DNA of 64,000 bases from assembly GCA_963775085.1 (NCBI GenBank), contig CAVZHO010000016.1:1-64000 (forward strand). Reading direction: 5' to 3'. Positions 35,618-43,954 of the stretch are shown one piece after another. How positions within the stretch are numbered: the first letter of the stretch is position 1; each line of letters begins with the position of its first letter. The position numbers were made by a program, and so were the translations under genes. This stretch comes from JAAFIP01 sp963775085. Lineage in GTDB: Bacteria > Pseudomonadota > Gammaproteobacteria > Burkholderiales > Burkholderiaceae_C. Under the pieces are notes generated by a model. The model had not been told where the DNA came from. It saw only the letters and a list, made by a program, of their open reading frames with translations, and searched no databases.

Positions 35618-36751
35618 ATGCTGCGTGTTTTATGTTTTGGCCGTTTTTTTGATGACATCCCCGGTGGCATGCAAACGCATGTGGACCACCTGTTTCGCGC
35701 TATGCAGGGCCACGTCGACTATGTTCACCTGGTACCCAGCCGCGACAACAAAGGGTTTGAAGGGCAGTTACACGGCTACCCACTGATACGCACACCTAGC
35801 TGGAATGTGGACGGCTCACTGGCATTGTCGCCCGGGCTGATCGCCAAGGCGCGGCAGTTGCACCGTGACAAACCATTTGACCTGGTGCATCTGCACATGC
35901 CGGACCCTATGTCGCATTTGGCCTCCTGGGCGGTGCCCGCCCACGTGCCGCGCGTGATGACTTGGCATGCCGACATCATCCGCCAAAAGGCCTTGCTACT
36001 GGCCTATCGGCCCTTCCAGTCCGCCGCGCTGCGTAATGCGCGCGCCATCATTGCCGCCACACCTGCGCACATCAACAGCTCTAGCGAGCTGATCGCACCG
36101 CACTTAAGCCACAAATTGCATGTGGTGCCCTTTGGTTTTGACTTGGCGCACTATGCCCAGCCGCAAGCCAACACAGCGCTGCTGCGAAGCCAGTACCCCG
36201 GCAAAATCATCTTTGCCCTGGGCCGCCATGTGCATTACAAAGGCTTTGACGTGCTGATCCAGGCCATGGCGCAGTTGCCACCAGACACGCAGCTCGTCAT
36301 CGGTGGCGAAGGGCCGCTCAGCAGCGAGTGGAAGGCGTTGGCAGCACGTTCACCCGCCGCAACGCGCATTCACTTTACCGGCATGATCTCTGAGGCCGAT
36401 TTGCCTAGCTACTTCCAGGCCTGCGATGTGTTTTGCCTGCCTGCCGTCAACCAGGCCGAGGCCTTTGGCATCGTGCAGGTGGAAGCCATGGCCTGCGCCA
36501 AACCGGTGGTGAGCACCAGGCTGAATAACGGGGTGGACTTTGTCAACCAGGATGGCGTGTCGGGCTACACAGTTACGCCTGGTAGTGTGGACGAGCTGGC
36601 GCAGGCCTTGCAGCGCCTGTTGGCGGACGAGGCCCTGCGTACCCGGCTGGGCCAGCAGGCCTTGCAGCGGGCGCAGTCCGAGTTTTCGCTATCCGCCCTG
36701 CGCAGCAAGATGCTGGCCGTGTACCAGCAGGCCGTAGGCCAGCGCACATGA
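35618..36751 (+). CDS. Glycosyltransferase family 4
   Basis: A 377-residue GT-B fold transferase. RFFDDIPGGMQTHVDHL is the acceptor-side glycine loop, IIFALGRHVHYKGFDVLIQA opens the C-terminal domain, and NQAEAFGIVQVEAMACAKPV is the E-x7-E donor-binding motif. It is likely a mannosyl- or glucosyl-type retaining enzyme. The epimerase gene starts within its stop codon. Confidence 0.92.
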   Translation: MLRVLCFGRFFDDIPGGMQTHVDHLFRAMQGHVDYVHLVPSRDNKGFEGQLHGYPLIRTPSWNVDGSLALSPGLIAKARQLHRDKPFDLVHLHMPDPMSHLASWAVPAHVPRVMTWHADIIRQKALLLAYRPFQSAALRNARAIIAATPAHINSSSELIAPHLSHKLHVVPFGFDLAHYAQPQANTALLRSQYPGKIIFALGRHVHYKGFDVLIQAMAQLPPDTQLVIGGEGPLSSEWKALAARSPAATRIHFTGMISEADLPSYFQACDVFCLPAVNQAEAFGIVQVEAMACAKPVVSTRLNNGVDFVNQDGVSGYTVTPGSVDELAQALQRLLADEALRTRLGQQALQRAQSEFSLSALRSKMLAVYQQAVGQRT

Positions 36752-37722
36752 AGCTGCTGGTCACCGGTGCCAATGGCTTCGTGGGCAGCGCGGCAGCACG
36801 TCATTTAGCTGGCCGTGGCTACCAGGTGCTGGGGCAGGTGCGTAAACTTACGCACCCCAGCGTACTATCAAAAGATGAGCTACTTACGTCCACAGTACAA
36901 GGACTACAGGCCGATTTAACCGATATTTCTGGATTTACAGAGGCCTTGCAGGGCTGCACCGCCGTACTGCACTGCGCCGCCCGTGTGCACCAGGTGCATG
37001 AGACCGCTAGCAACCCGCTGGCCGCCTACATGCAAGTCAACCGCGATGCCACGCTGGCACTGGCGCGCGCAGCCGCCAGTACGGGCGTACAGCGATTTGT
37101 GTTTTTAAGTTCCATCAAAGTGCATGGCGAGTTTTCACGCCCAGGTCAGCCCTTCAAGCCCGATGACGCACTGCAACCCACCGACCCCTATGGCCGCAGC
37201 AAATACGAGGCCGAGCAAGGTCTGCGAGAGATCGCCGCACACACCGGCATGCAAGTGGTCATCGTGCGCCCGCCCTTGGTGTACGGCCCCGGTGTGAAAG
37301 CCAACTTCTTGAGCATGATGCGCTGGCTACAGCGCGGCGTGCCTCTGCCCTTGGGCGCTATCGACAACCAGCGCAGCCTGGTCGGTTTGGGTAATTTGGT
37401 CGATTTGCTGGAGCAATGCATTACCCACCCGCAAGCGGCTAACCAGATCTTTTTAGCCAGCGACGGGCACGATGTGTCCACCACCGAGCTGCTGCAAGCG
37501 ATGGCTGCGGCCTTAAAGGTAAAGCCGCGTTTATTGCCAGTACCCCAGGCTTGGCTGGAGGGCACCCTCGGCCTGCTAGCGCGTGGCGGCCTGGCGCAGC
37601 GCCTGTGCGGCAATTTGGTGGTGGATATCAGCCACACGCACGCCACGCTGGGCTGGACTCCGCCCTACACACTACAGCAAGGCTTACAGGCCACGGCAGC
37701 GCATTTTTTAGCCCAGCGCTAA
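36748..37722 (+). CDS. NAD-dependent epimerase/dehydratase (SDR)
   Basis: A 324-residue extended SDR. LLVTGANGFVGSAAARHL is the NAD loop and the catalytic pair is Y148/K152 in DPYGRSKYEAEQ, with Ser at SSIKVHGE. It resembles the 4-epimerase/4-reductase type (WbpK-like) of O-antigen loci. Residues about 43-56 (DELLTSTVQGLQAD) are encoded by an interspersed repeat, in a loop before the third strand. Start overlaps the upstream stop by four bases. Confidence 0.9.
   Translation: MKLLVTGANGFVGSAAARHLAGRGYQVLGQVRKLTHPSVLSKDELLTSTVQGLQADLTDISGFTEALQGCTAVLHCAARVHQVHETASNPLAAYMQVNRDATLALARAAASTGVQRFVFLSSIKVHGEFSRPGQPFKPDDALQPTDPYGRSKYEAEQGLREIAAHTGMQVVIVRPPLVYGPGVKANFLSMMRWLQRGVPLPLGAIDNQRSLVGLGNLVDLLEQCITHPQAANQIFLASDGHDVSTTELLQAMAAALKVKPRLLPVPQAWLEGTLGLLARGGLAQRLCGNLVVDISHTHATLGWTPPYTLQQGLQATAAHFLAQR
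36876..36916 (+). repeat. Interspersed repeat, family A, inside the epimerase gene
   Basis: TGAGCTACTTACGTCC, ACAGTACAAGGACTACAGGCC, GATT. It is read in a different frame from the copy in trpF, so the coding use is not tied to one reading of the repeat. Confidence 0.75.
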
Positions 37723-37777
37723 CGCTAGCATCCGCCATCATCCAGAAGCTAGGCGCTAGCCACTTAAAATAGCGCTT

Positions 37778-39355
37778 ATGAACACCACGACCACCACCGA
37801 TCCTAAAGCCGCCCCAGCAGCCGCCGCCACCGAACCCCAAGACGAAAACAAGCTCATCGCCGAGCGCCGCGCCAAGCTGCAAACCATCCGCGCAGTGCAG
37901 GCCAATGGCGGCGCCGTGGCCTTCCCCAACGACTTCAAACCCAGCGACGCGGCCAGCGCCTTGCACACCCAATACGGCGGCATCGACATGCCCGGCAGCG
38001 ACGACGCGGCGCAGCCCGCCTGCGTGGCCGGCCGCATGGTGCTCAAACGGGTGATGGGCAAGGCCAGTTTTGCCACCCTGCAAGACGGCTCGGCGGGCCT
38101 GGCGGGTGTCAGCCGTATCCAGCTGTATGTGAGCAAAGATGCGATTGGCGAGGAAGCCTATGAAATCTTCAAACATTGGGACTTGGGCGACATCCTGGGT
38201 GCCGAGGGCAAGCTGTTCAAAACCAAAACCGGCGAACTCACCCTCAAGGTCAGCGCCATCCGCCTGCTCACCAAGAGCCTGCGCCCGCTGCCCGACAAGT
38301 TCCATGGCATTGCCGACCTGGAGGTGAAATACCGCCAGCGCTATGTTGATTTGATCACCGACGAAGTGGCGCGCGAGCGCTTTCGCGCCCGCAGCAAGGC
38401 CGTTACCTCGATTCGCAACTTCATGGTGGACAACGGCTTTCTAGAGGTGGAAACGCCCATGCTGCACCCTATCCCTGGCGGTGCCAACGCCAAACCGTTC
38501 AGCACGCACCACAACGCGCTCGACCAGCAAATGTTTTTGCGCATCGCGCCCGAGCTGTATTTGAAGCGCTTGATCGTCGGCGGTTTTGACCGCGTGTTTG
38601 AGATCAACCGCAGCTACCGCAACGAAGGCATCAGTGTGCGGCACAACCCCGAGTTCACGATGATGGAGTTCTACGCCGCCTACTGGAACTACCAGGATTT
38701 GATGCAGTACACCGAGACTTTGATTCGTGACGTGGCCCTCAAGGCGACCGGCAGTTTGCACTTAAGCTACAACGGCAAAGCGGTTGACCTGTCGCAACCG
38801 TTCGAGCGTCTGTCCATCCGCGAGGCCATCGTCAAACACACCGAGGCCGGACAGAATGTAGACAGCAAAGACTGGCTCATCAACGCCCTGCGCAAGCTGG
38901 GCATCAAGGAAGAGCTGACCAAGCTGCAAGCACGCAGCCTGGCATCGCTGCAAGTCATGTACTTTGAAGAAACTGTGGAGGACAAGCTGTGGCAGCCCAC
39001 CTTTATCTGCGAGCACCCGACCGAAATTTCTCCGTTGGCCCGCGCCAACGACAAAAACCCCGAGATTACCGAGCGCTTTGAGCTGTACATCACCGGGCGC
39101 GAGTTTGGCAACGGCTTTAGCGAGCTCAACGATGCCGAAGAACAAGCCGCCCGCTTCCAAGCCCAGGTCGCCGCCAAAGACGATGGCGACGACGAGGCCA
39201 TGTACTACGACCACGACTTTGTGCGCGCCCTCGAATACGGCATGCCCCCCACCGGCGGCTGCGGCATCGGCATCGACCGCCTGATGATGCTGCTGACCGA
39301 CAGCCCCAGCATCCGCGACGTGATCTTGTTCCCTGCGCTCAAGCACCAGGCTTGA
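37778..39355 (+). CDS. lysS: Lysyl-tRNA synthetase, class II
   Basis: A 525-residue enzyme that charges tRNA-Lys. An Ala/Pro/Thr-rich extension of about 20 residues precedes the OB-fold anticodon domain. Motif 1 lies near MVDNGFLEVETPML, motif 2 near YRNEGISVRHNPEF, and motif 3 is GCGIGIDRLMMLL. The extension is typical of Burkholderiales. It is probably transcribed with the following DsbA-family gene. Confidence 0.97.
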   Translation: MNTTTTTDPKAAPAAAATEPQDENKLIAERRAKLQTIRAVQANGGAVAFPNDFKPSDAASALHTQYGGIDMPGSDDAAQPACVAGRMVLKRVMGKASFATLQDGSAGLAGVSRIQLYVSKDAIGEEAYEIFKHWDLGDILGAEGKLFKTKTGELTLKVSAIRLLTKSLRPLPDKFHGIADLEVKYRQRYVDLITDEVARERFRARSKAVTSIRNFMVDNGFLEVETPMLHPIPGGANAKPFSTHHNALDQQMFLRIAPELYLKRLIVGGFDRVFEINRSYRNEGISVRHNPEFTMMEFYAAYWNYQDLMQYTETLIRDVALKATGSLHLSYNGKAVDLSQPFERLSIREAIVKHTEAGQNVDSKDWLINALRKLGIKEELTKLQARSLASLQVMYFEETVEDKLWQPTFICEHPTEISPLARANDKNPEITERFELYITGREFGNGFSELNDAEEQAARFQAQVAAKDDGDDEAMYYDHDFVRALEYGMPPTGGCGIGIDRLMMLLTDSPSIRDVILFPALKHQA

Positions 39356-39365
39356 TATACTTTTA

Positions 39366-39400
39366 ATAGCTGCTTACGCTCATTTTATAAGGCCAAAACC
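39366..39400 (+). repeat. Interspersed repeat, family B
   Basis: ATAGCTGCTTACGCTC then ATTTTATAAGGCCAAAACC. It shares the first 13 bases with family A but lacks the GTCC...GGAC hairpin. It fills the lysS to DsbA-like gap and ends just before the ATG. Confidence 0.7.
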
Positions 39401-39403
39401 ACT

Positions 39404-40042
39404 ATGACACTGCATATCGACATCGCCAGCGACATCGTCTGCCCCTGGTGCTACATTGGCAAACGCCACCTGGAGCAGGCGCTGGAAATGTACGCCGACG
39501 AGTACCCCAACGCGCCCGCGCCCACCCTCACCTGGATGCCCTTCCAGCTCAACCCCGACCTGCCCTGCGATGGCATGTCGCGCGAAGAATACGTACAGCG
39601 CAAGTTTGGCCGCCCCGCCAGCGAGGTCTACGCGCGCGTGCGCACCGCAGGCGAGGCGGTAGACATTCCCTTCGCCTTCGACAGCATCGTGCGCCAGCCC
39701 AACACCATCAAAGCGCATGCCCTGGTAGACCTGGCTGCGCAGTTTGACTTGCAGCCCCAGGTGAAAGAAGCGCTGATGCACGCCTACTTTTGCGATGGTG
39801 CCGATTTAACCGACGATGCCGAGCTTGGCTCCATTGCCACCCGCTGCGGCGTACCGGTAGAAGCCGTGATCGAGCGCCTGCAAGACAAAGCCGCGCTGGC
39901 GCGCATCGCCGAGCAAGATGCCAAGCTGCGCGAACTGGGCATCACCGGCGTGCCGTTTTTCATCATCAACCAGAAAATTGCCGTCTCTGGCGCGCAACCT
40001 GCCGAGCAGTTGCTGGCGGCCATGGTTCAGGCATTAAATTAG
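39404..40042 (+). CDS. DsbA-family (FrnE-like) thiol oxidoreductase
   Basis: A 212-residue thioredoxin-fold protein with an inserted helical domain and the active site C13-P-W-C16. The cis-proline loop is GITGVPFFIINQK. There is no signal peptide, so it acts in the cytoplasm like FrnE. It belongs to the DsbA/2-hydroxychromene isomerase superfamily; the CPWC site argues for a thiol-disulfide role. Confidence 0.92.
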   Translation: MTLHIDIASDIVCPWCYIGKRHLEQALEMYADEYPNAPAPTLTWMPFQLNPDLPCDGMSREEYVQRKFGRPASEVYARVRTAGEAVDIPFAFDSIVRQPNTIKAHALVDLAAQFDLQPQVKEALMHAYFCDGADLTDDAELGSIATRCGVPVEAVIERLQDKAALARIAEQDAKLRELGITGVPFFIINQKIAVSGAQPAEQLLAAMVQALN

Positions 40043-40077
40043 CCAATAGTCCTTGTCAACAGGGCGTAAGTAGCTAT
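40042..40077 (-). repeat. Interspersed repeat, family A
   Basis: Minus-strand reading: ATAGCTACTTACGCCC, TGTTGACAAGGACTATTGGC. It starts at the stop codon of the DsbA-like gene and separates it from convergent nagZ. Confidence 0.8.
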
Positions 40078-40103
40078 TTTTTATATAGCAAACAGCGCTA
40101 GCT

Positions 40104-41206
40104 TCAGGGCAGCAAACCCATGGCGTGCATGTACTGCGGCTGCACCATCAGCTCGTCCCAGGGCGTGGGCGGGGTGTGCGGTAGCAGTTGCAGGCGACGG
40201 TGTTCGCTCATCTCGCTGGGGATGAACTGGCCTGTACGCTGGGCCTTGTCCATGCCGTCCAGCAGCTCATCCACTGCCCTGCCTTTGTCGTCTCCCACGC
40301 TCTGATTGCACAGCAGCACCATGTCGCAGCCTGCTCTCAAAGCGGTGATGGCCGCCTGGGTGTAGCTCACGCGCTGGCCGTCGATCAGGCGGGCACCCTC
40401 CATGCTCAGGTCGTCGCTGAAGATGGCACCGGTAAAGCCCTGCTTGGCCCGCAAAATATCGTTCAGCCACTTGCTGGAAAAACCCGCCGGGCGGCTGTCT
40501 ACCTTGGGGTAAATCACATGCGCGGGCATCACGCTGTCCAGCGCGCTGCTCAGCCATTCATAGGGCGCGGCATCATCCGCCATAATGGCCTTAAAGCTGC
40601 GTTTATCCACCGGAATCTCGGTATGCGAGTCGGCCCGCACAAAGCCGTGGCCGGGGTAGTGCTTGCCGCAGTTCTTCATGCCCGCTTGCAGCAGCCCATG
40701 CATCAGGCCCTTGGCCAGCACGCTGGCAATGCGCGGGTCACGCGAGAAGCTGCGGTCGCCAATCACACCGCTCTCGCCGTAGTCCAAATCGAGCACGGGC
40801 GTAAAGCTCATGTCCACCCCGCAGGCACGCAGCTCAGAGGCCAGCACATAGCCCACTGCGGTGGCGGCATTACTGGCGCGCAGGGCACCCGCGCCCTCGG
40901 ATTCCCCCTTTTACTCTGCTTGCCGCCCTGCATCCACATCTCGCCCAACGCGCGCATCGGCGGCAAGTGCGTAAACCCATCCGTCTTAAAGCGCTGCACC
41001 CTGCCACCCTCGTGGTCTACCAAAATCAGCAAGTCACCTCGCACCGCCTTGATGTCGGCGCACAGGTTCGTAAGCTGCGTGCGGTTTTGCCAATTGCGGG
41101 CGAACAAGATCACGCCGCCCGTCAGCGGGTGGGCTAAGCGTTGTTTGTCTACCTTGGTGAGCTCAAGGCCTGCTACGTCGAGGATGATGGGGGCGTGTTG
41201 GGTCAT
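40104..41206 (-). pseudogene. nagZ: Beta-N-acetylhexosaminidase NagZ, frameshifted
   Basis: NagZ removes GlcNAc from anhydromuropeptides in cell-wall recycling. The N-terminal part (41206 to about 40900) carries LTGGVILFARN and DHEGGRVQRF. The C-terminal part (about 40900-40104) carries SFTPVLDLDYG, KHYPGHGFV, the His/Asp pair region DSHTEIP and FSDDLSMEG. They lie in different frames. The switch falls around a CCCCCTTTT tract (40904-40912), AAAAGGGGG on the coding strand. One added base, or loss of two, would restore NagZ. The rest is well conserved, so a recent mutation, a sequencing error or slippage are all possible. Confidence 0.85.
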
Positions 41207-41229
41207 GGGTTTACCTTACTATGGTTTTC

Positions 41230-41271
41230 ATAGCTGCTTACGCTATATTTTGTTAGGCTAGAGGCTTATTT
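41230..41271 (+). repeat. Interspersed repeat, family B
   Basis: ATAGCTGCTTACGCTATATT, then TTGTTAGGCTAGAGGCTTATTT. It lies just upstream of the nagZ start on the opposite strand. Confidence 0.7.
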
Positions 41272-41376
41272 CATCTACAAATACTGCCTTCTTGAGCAGA
41301 TCTGACCTTGCGGCTTAGATGGTGTGTAGTTTACGGGGTTTGAAGATGACTTTTCCAGCTGGGTGGGCAAGCGGTC

Positions 41377-41769
41377 GGTGAAGAGCTTGTGCTGCAAAAA
41401 TCCTACGCAAACACGCGAATACCTAGGTAGCGACCATGAGACCGTGAGCGCGCCTTGCTACAGATTTTTCATCCCAAGCCCGTTCACCACCCGCCAGGCT
41501 GGCCGTAGGGTGCGCAGTGGTTTGAACAAAATTTTAACCTCTGTTTTTCAGGCCAAATTAGTCGCTAGCCCAATTGAATAGAGCGTTATTTTCCGCACCG
41601 TCGCATGAACAACAGATGACCCATCCATCTGCGCACAACGATGCCCGTCAAGCAGTAGGTGAACGTGGTTGTGATGAAAATTTTGTAGCAAGGCGCGGTG
41701 TTAGGGGATGATGGCTACAAAAACTGTCCGCGTGTTTGCGGAGAAATTTTGCAGCACAACTTCTTCACC
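41377..41769. repeat. Diverged inverted pair of ~145-bp elements in a gene-free stretch
   Basis: Positions 41377-41418 match the reverse complement of 41728-41769 at about 36 of 42 bases, and 41449-41488 match the reverse complement of 41658-41697 at about 35 of 40. Spacing between the two blocks is 30 bases in both copies, and weaker similarity continues to about 41520 and 41630. They are two old copies of one element in opposite orientation around a 110-bp centre. The 614-bp gap 41207-41820 contains no convincing gene; short frames here do not resemble known proteins. Confidence 0.7.
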
Positions 41770-41820
41770 TGCTGCGAGCCAACCAAGCTAGATGCGCAAT
41801 CTTCAAAGCCTGAAAAACGA

Positions 41821-42213
41821 CTACAGCTTTTCAACGACGCAAAAACTAGCCGCGTAGTCCGTCTCATCCGTCACCGTGATATGCGCCGTCAGCCCCTGCG
41901 CATCAAACCACTCTCTCAAAGCACCATGCAGCACGATCACGGGTTTTCCGCTGGGCTCTTTGGCTATCTCACAGTGCCGCCAGGTCATGGGCATACGCAT
42001 GCCCAGGCCTATGGCTTTGCTGAAGGCTTCTTTGGCGCTGAAGCGGGTGGCCAGGTAGCGCAGGCCGCGCTCGGGCCAGCGCTGGCTGCGCATCTTCCAC
42101 GTGGCCAGCTCGCCCTCGCTCAGTATCTTTTGTGCAAAACGCTCGCCGTGCCGCTCCACGCTGGCGCGGATGCGGCGGATGTCGCACACGTCGGTGCCGA
42201 TGCCGTAGATCAC
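41821..42213 (-). CDS. acpS: Holo-[acyl-carrier-protein] synthase
   Basis: AcpS transfers phosphopantetheine from CoA to ACP. From a GTG at 42213, which overlaps the pdxJ stop, the protein has 130 residues with the magnesium ligands D8 (GIGTDVCDI) and E62 (RFSAKEAFSKA). A longer frame begins upstream but MIYGIGTD is the normal start. It is in the pdxJ-acpS order typical of proteobacteria. Confidence 0.96.
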   Translation of the reverse strand: MIYGIGTDVCDIRRIRASVERHGERFAQKILSEGELATWKMRSQRWPERGLRYLATRFSAKEAFSKAIGLGMRMPMTWRHCEIAKEPSGKPVIVLHGALREWFDAQGLTAHITVTDETDYAASFCVVEKL

Positions 42214-42977
42214 GTTGCAAACGCCTTGTCGATGCATGCCTGGTAGGCCTGCACCGCGCTCGTGTAGCCCAGCTCCAATGCGTCGGCGATCAGCGCGTGG
42301 CCGATGGAGACTTCGGCTACGCCAGGGACGGCCTGGAGGAAGGCGGTGAGGTTGTCACGGTTTAAATCGTGCCCGGCGTTGAGCCCCAAGCCCGCCGCCT
42401 GCGCGGCCTGCGCCGTGGCGGTGAACTGTGCCAGCACCTGCGCCTGGCGCGGCGTGCCCCAGCTGCTGGCCCAGGTCTCGGTGTACAGCTCGACCCGGTC
42501 TGCCCCTACATCCTTGGCGGCTTGCATCTGCTGGGGAAACGGGTCCATGAACAGGCTGACGCGCACGCCCAAGGCGTGGCATTCGGCGATCAGGGGTTTG
42601 AGCTGGGCGGCATCTTGTGGAAAGACCCAGCCGTGGTCGCTGGTGGACTGCTCGGCGCTGTCGGGCACGAAGGTGGCCTGCTGCGGGTGCATGCCCGCGC
42701 TGGCCAGGGCGCGGATAAAGTCCATCAGGTTGTGCAGCGGGTTGCCTTCGATGTTGTACTCGCGCCCCGGCCACAGGCGCATCAGCTCGGCGATGTCAAA
42801 CACGTCTTGCTTGCGGATATGCCGCTCATCTGGGCGCGGGTGCACGGTGATGCCCGCGGCACCGGCTTTCAGGCAGATTTCGGCTGCGCGGGTGACACTG
42901 GGGATCTGTAGATGCCGCGTATTGCGCAGCAGGGCCACCTTGTTCACGTTGACTGACAAACAGGTTTTAACGGTCAT
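42210..42977 (-). CDS. pdxJ: Pyridoxine 5'-phosphate synthase
   Basis: A TIM-barrel enzyme that closes the pyridine ring of vitamin B6. About 255 residues from ATG 42977 (MTVKTCLSVNVNKVALLRNT), with a TTG four codons upstream as alternative. AGAAGITVHPRPDERHI carries the active-site His and Arg, and AGHDLNRDNL lies near the phosphate site. acpS overlaps its end. Confidence 0.97.
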   Translation of the reverse strand: MTVKTCLSVNVNKVALLRNTRHLQIPSVTRAAEICLKAGAAGITVHPRPDERHIRKQDVFDIAELMRLWPGREYNIEGNPLHNLMDFIRALASAGMHPQQATFVPDSAEQSTSDHGWVFPQDAAQLKPLIAECHALGVRVSLFMDPFPQQMQAAKDVGADRVELYTETWASSWGTPRQAQVLAQFTATAQAAQAAGLGLNAGHDLNRDNLTAFLQAVPGVAEVSIGHALIADALELGYTSAVQAYQACIDKAFAT

Positions 42978-42990
42978 TTTGGTTGCCAAA

Positions 42991-43029
42991 TATGGCTATA
43001 GTCCTTGTCAACAGGACATAAGCAGCTAT
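42991..43029 (-). repeat. Interspersed repeat, family A
   Basis: Minus-strand reading: ATAGCTGCTTATGTCC, TGTTGACAAGGACTATAGCC, ATA. It lies in the recO to pdxJ gap, immediately upstream of pdxJ. Confidence 0.8.
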
Positions 43030-43055
43030 CAAATATGTAGTATCCAATCAGCGGT

Positions 43056-43880
43056 CTACAGCGCCTGCACATCCATCACCATCTGGCGGGTACGCAGGGT
43101 TTTGCCGCCGCAGTGGTAGTGTAGCAAGCTGCGCAACTGGTTTTTGAGTGCGTTTTTTTCTGCGGCAACCAAAGTGCTACACACCGCGCGGGTGGCATGC
43201 AGCGGGGCGGCATCGTCCAGCGCGGCTTGCAGCGCCAGCCAGTGGCGCGCTGGCAGGCTGGCGCGCTCTGGTGGGCTGCTGTGGTGATTGTTTTGACCGT
43301 TAAATTGTCCATTGAATTGTCCATAGTCGCGGTCTTTGGCATCGGCCTCGTGCGTAGCGCGCAGGCCCGCCTCGGGCAGCAGGGTGTAGGCGGCCTCGGG
43401 GTGCAGTGGCTGCAGCGTCAGGCTGGCCGCATCCAGCGAGGGCAGCAGGCCAATCTCGCGCAGCACAATCAGCTCAAAGGCGCGCAGGGCGCTGTCTACC
43501 TGCGCCGGGTCGCGCAGCAGCTGGGTCACCTGGGCGTAGGCATCAAACAGCGTCTCATGCGGGTCGTCGCGCGCCAGCAGTTTGAGGATGAGCTCGTTGA
43601 CGTAGTAGCCCGACAGCAGCGCGTCGCCACTGGGCATGGTGAGGCCACCCATCCACTCCGCCCCCTTGAGCGTGCCCACCTCGGCATCGCCGCTGAAGGC
43701 GATGTGCAAGGGTTGCAGCGGCAGCAAGATGGGGCGAAACTGCGAGCTGGGGCGCTTGGCTCCTTTGGCTACCAGCGCGATGCGGCCGTGGTGCCGGGTG
43801 AACACCTCCAGGATCAGGCTGGACTCGCTCCAGTCGTATCTGTGGAGCACGAAGGCGGGTTCATGCGCTACTTTTTTCAT
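43056..43880 (-). CDS. recO: DNA repair protein RecO
   Basis: RecO helps RecR and RecF load RecA on gaps. A 274-residue protein with the N-terminal OB fold (AFVLHRYDWSESSLILEVFT) and helical C-terminal part (ALRAFELIVLREIGLLP). A low-complexity insert, YGQFNGQFNGQNNHH around residues 195-210, comes from a short DNA duplication. The ATG and first codons (ATGAAAAAAGTAGC) lie at the edge of an interspersed repeat, almost the same sequence as the queF start. Confidence 0.93.
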   Translation of the reverse strand: MKKVAHEPAFVLHRYDWSESSLILEVFTRHHGRIALVAKGAKRPSSQFRPILLPLQPLHIAFSGDAEVGTLKGAEWMGGLTMPSGDALLSGYYVNELILKLLARDDPHETLFDAYAQVTQLLRDPAQVDSALRAFELIVLREIGLLPSLDAASLTLQPLHPEAAYTLLPEAGLRATHEADAKDRDYGQFNGQFNGQNNHHSSPPERASLPARHWLALQAALDDAAPLHATRAVCSTLVAAEKNALKNQLRSLLHYHCGGKTLRTRQMVMDVQAL

Positions 43881-43921
43881 AGCTATTTATGTCCTAGCTG
43901 ACAAGGACTATGGCATATTTT
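43867..43921 (+). repeat. Interspersed repeat, family A, overlapping the recO start
   Basis: GCTACTTTTTTCATAGC, TATTTATGTCC, TAGCTGACAAGGACTATGGC, ATATTTT. The antisense strand of its left end holds the recO ATG. It separates era from recO. Confidence 0.8.
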
Positions 43922-43954
43922 TTCGTTAAATCGGTGCATCAGGCAGTCAATGCA

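Noticed and set aside
40188..41261. Long plus-strand frame across nagZ
   Set aside because: It runs antisense to both conserved halves of nagZ and has no homologous motif.
41363..41581. Possible 72-codon gene within the inverted-element region
   Set aside because: The other copy of the element has a stop codon in the matching frame, and no ribosome-binding site was seen.
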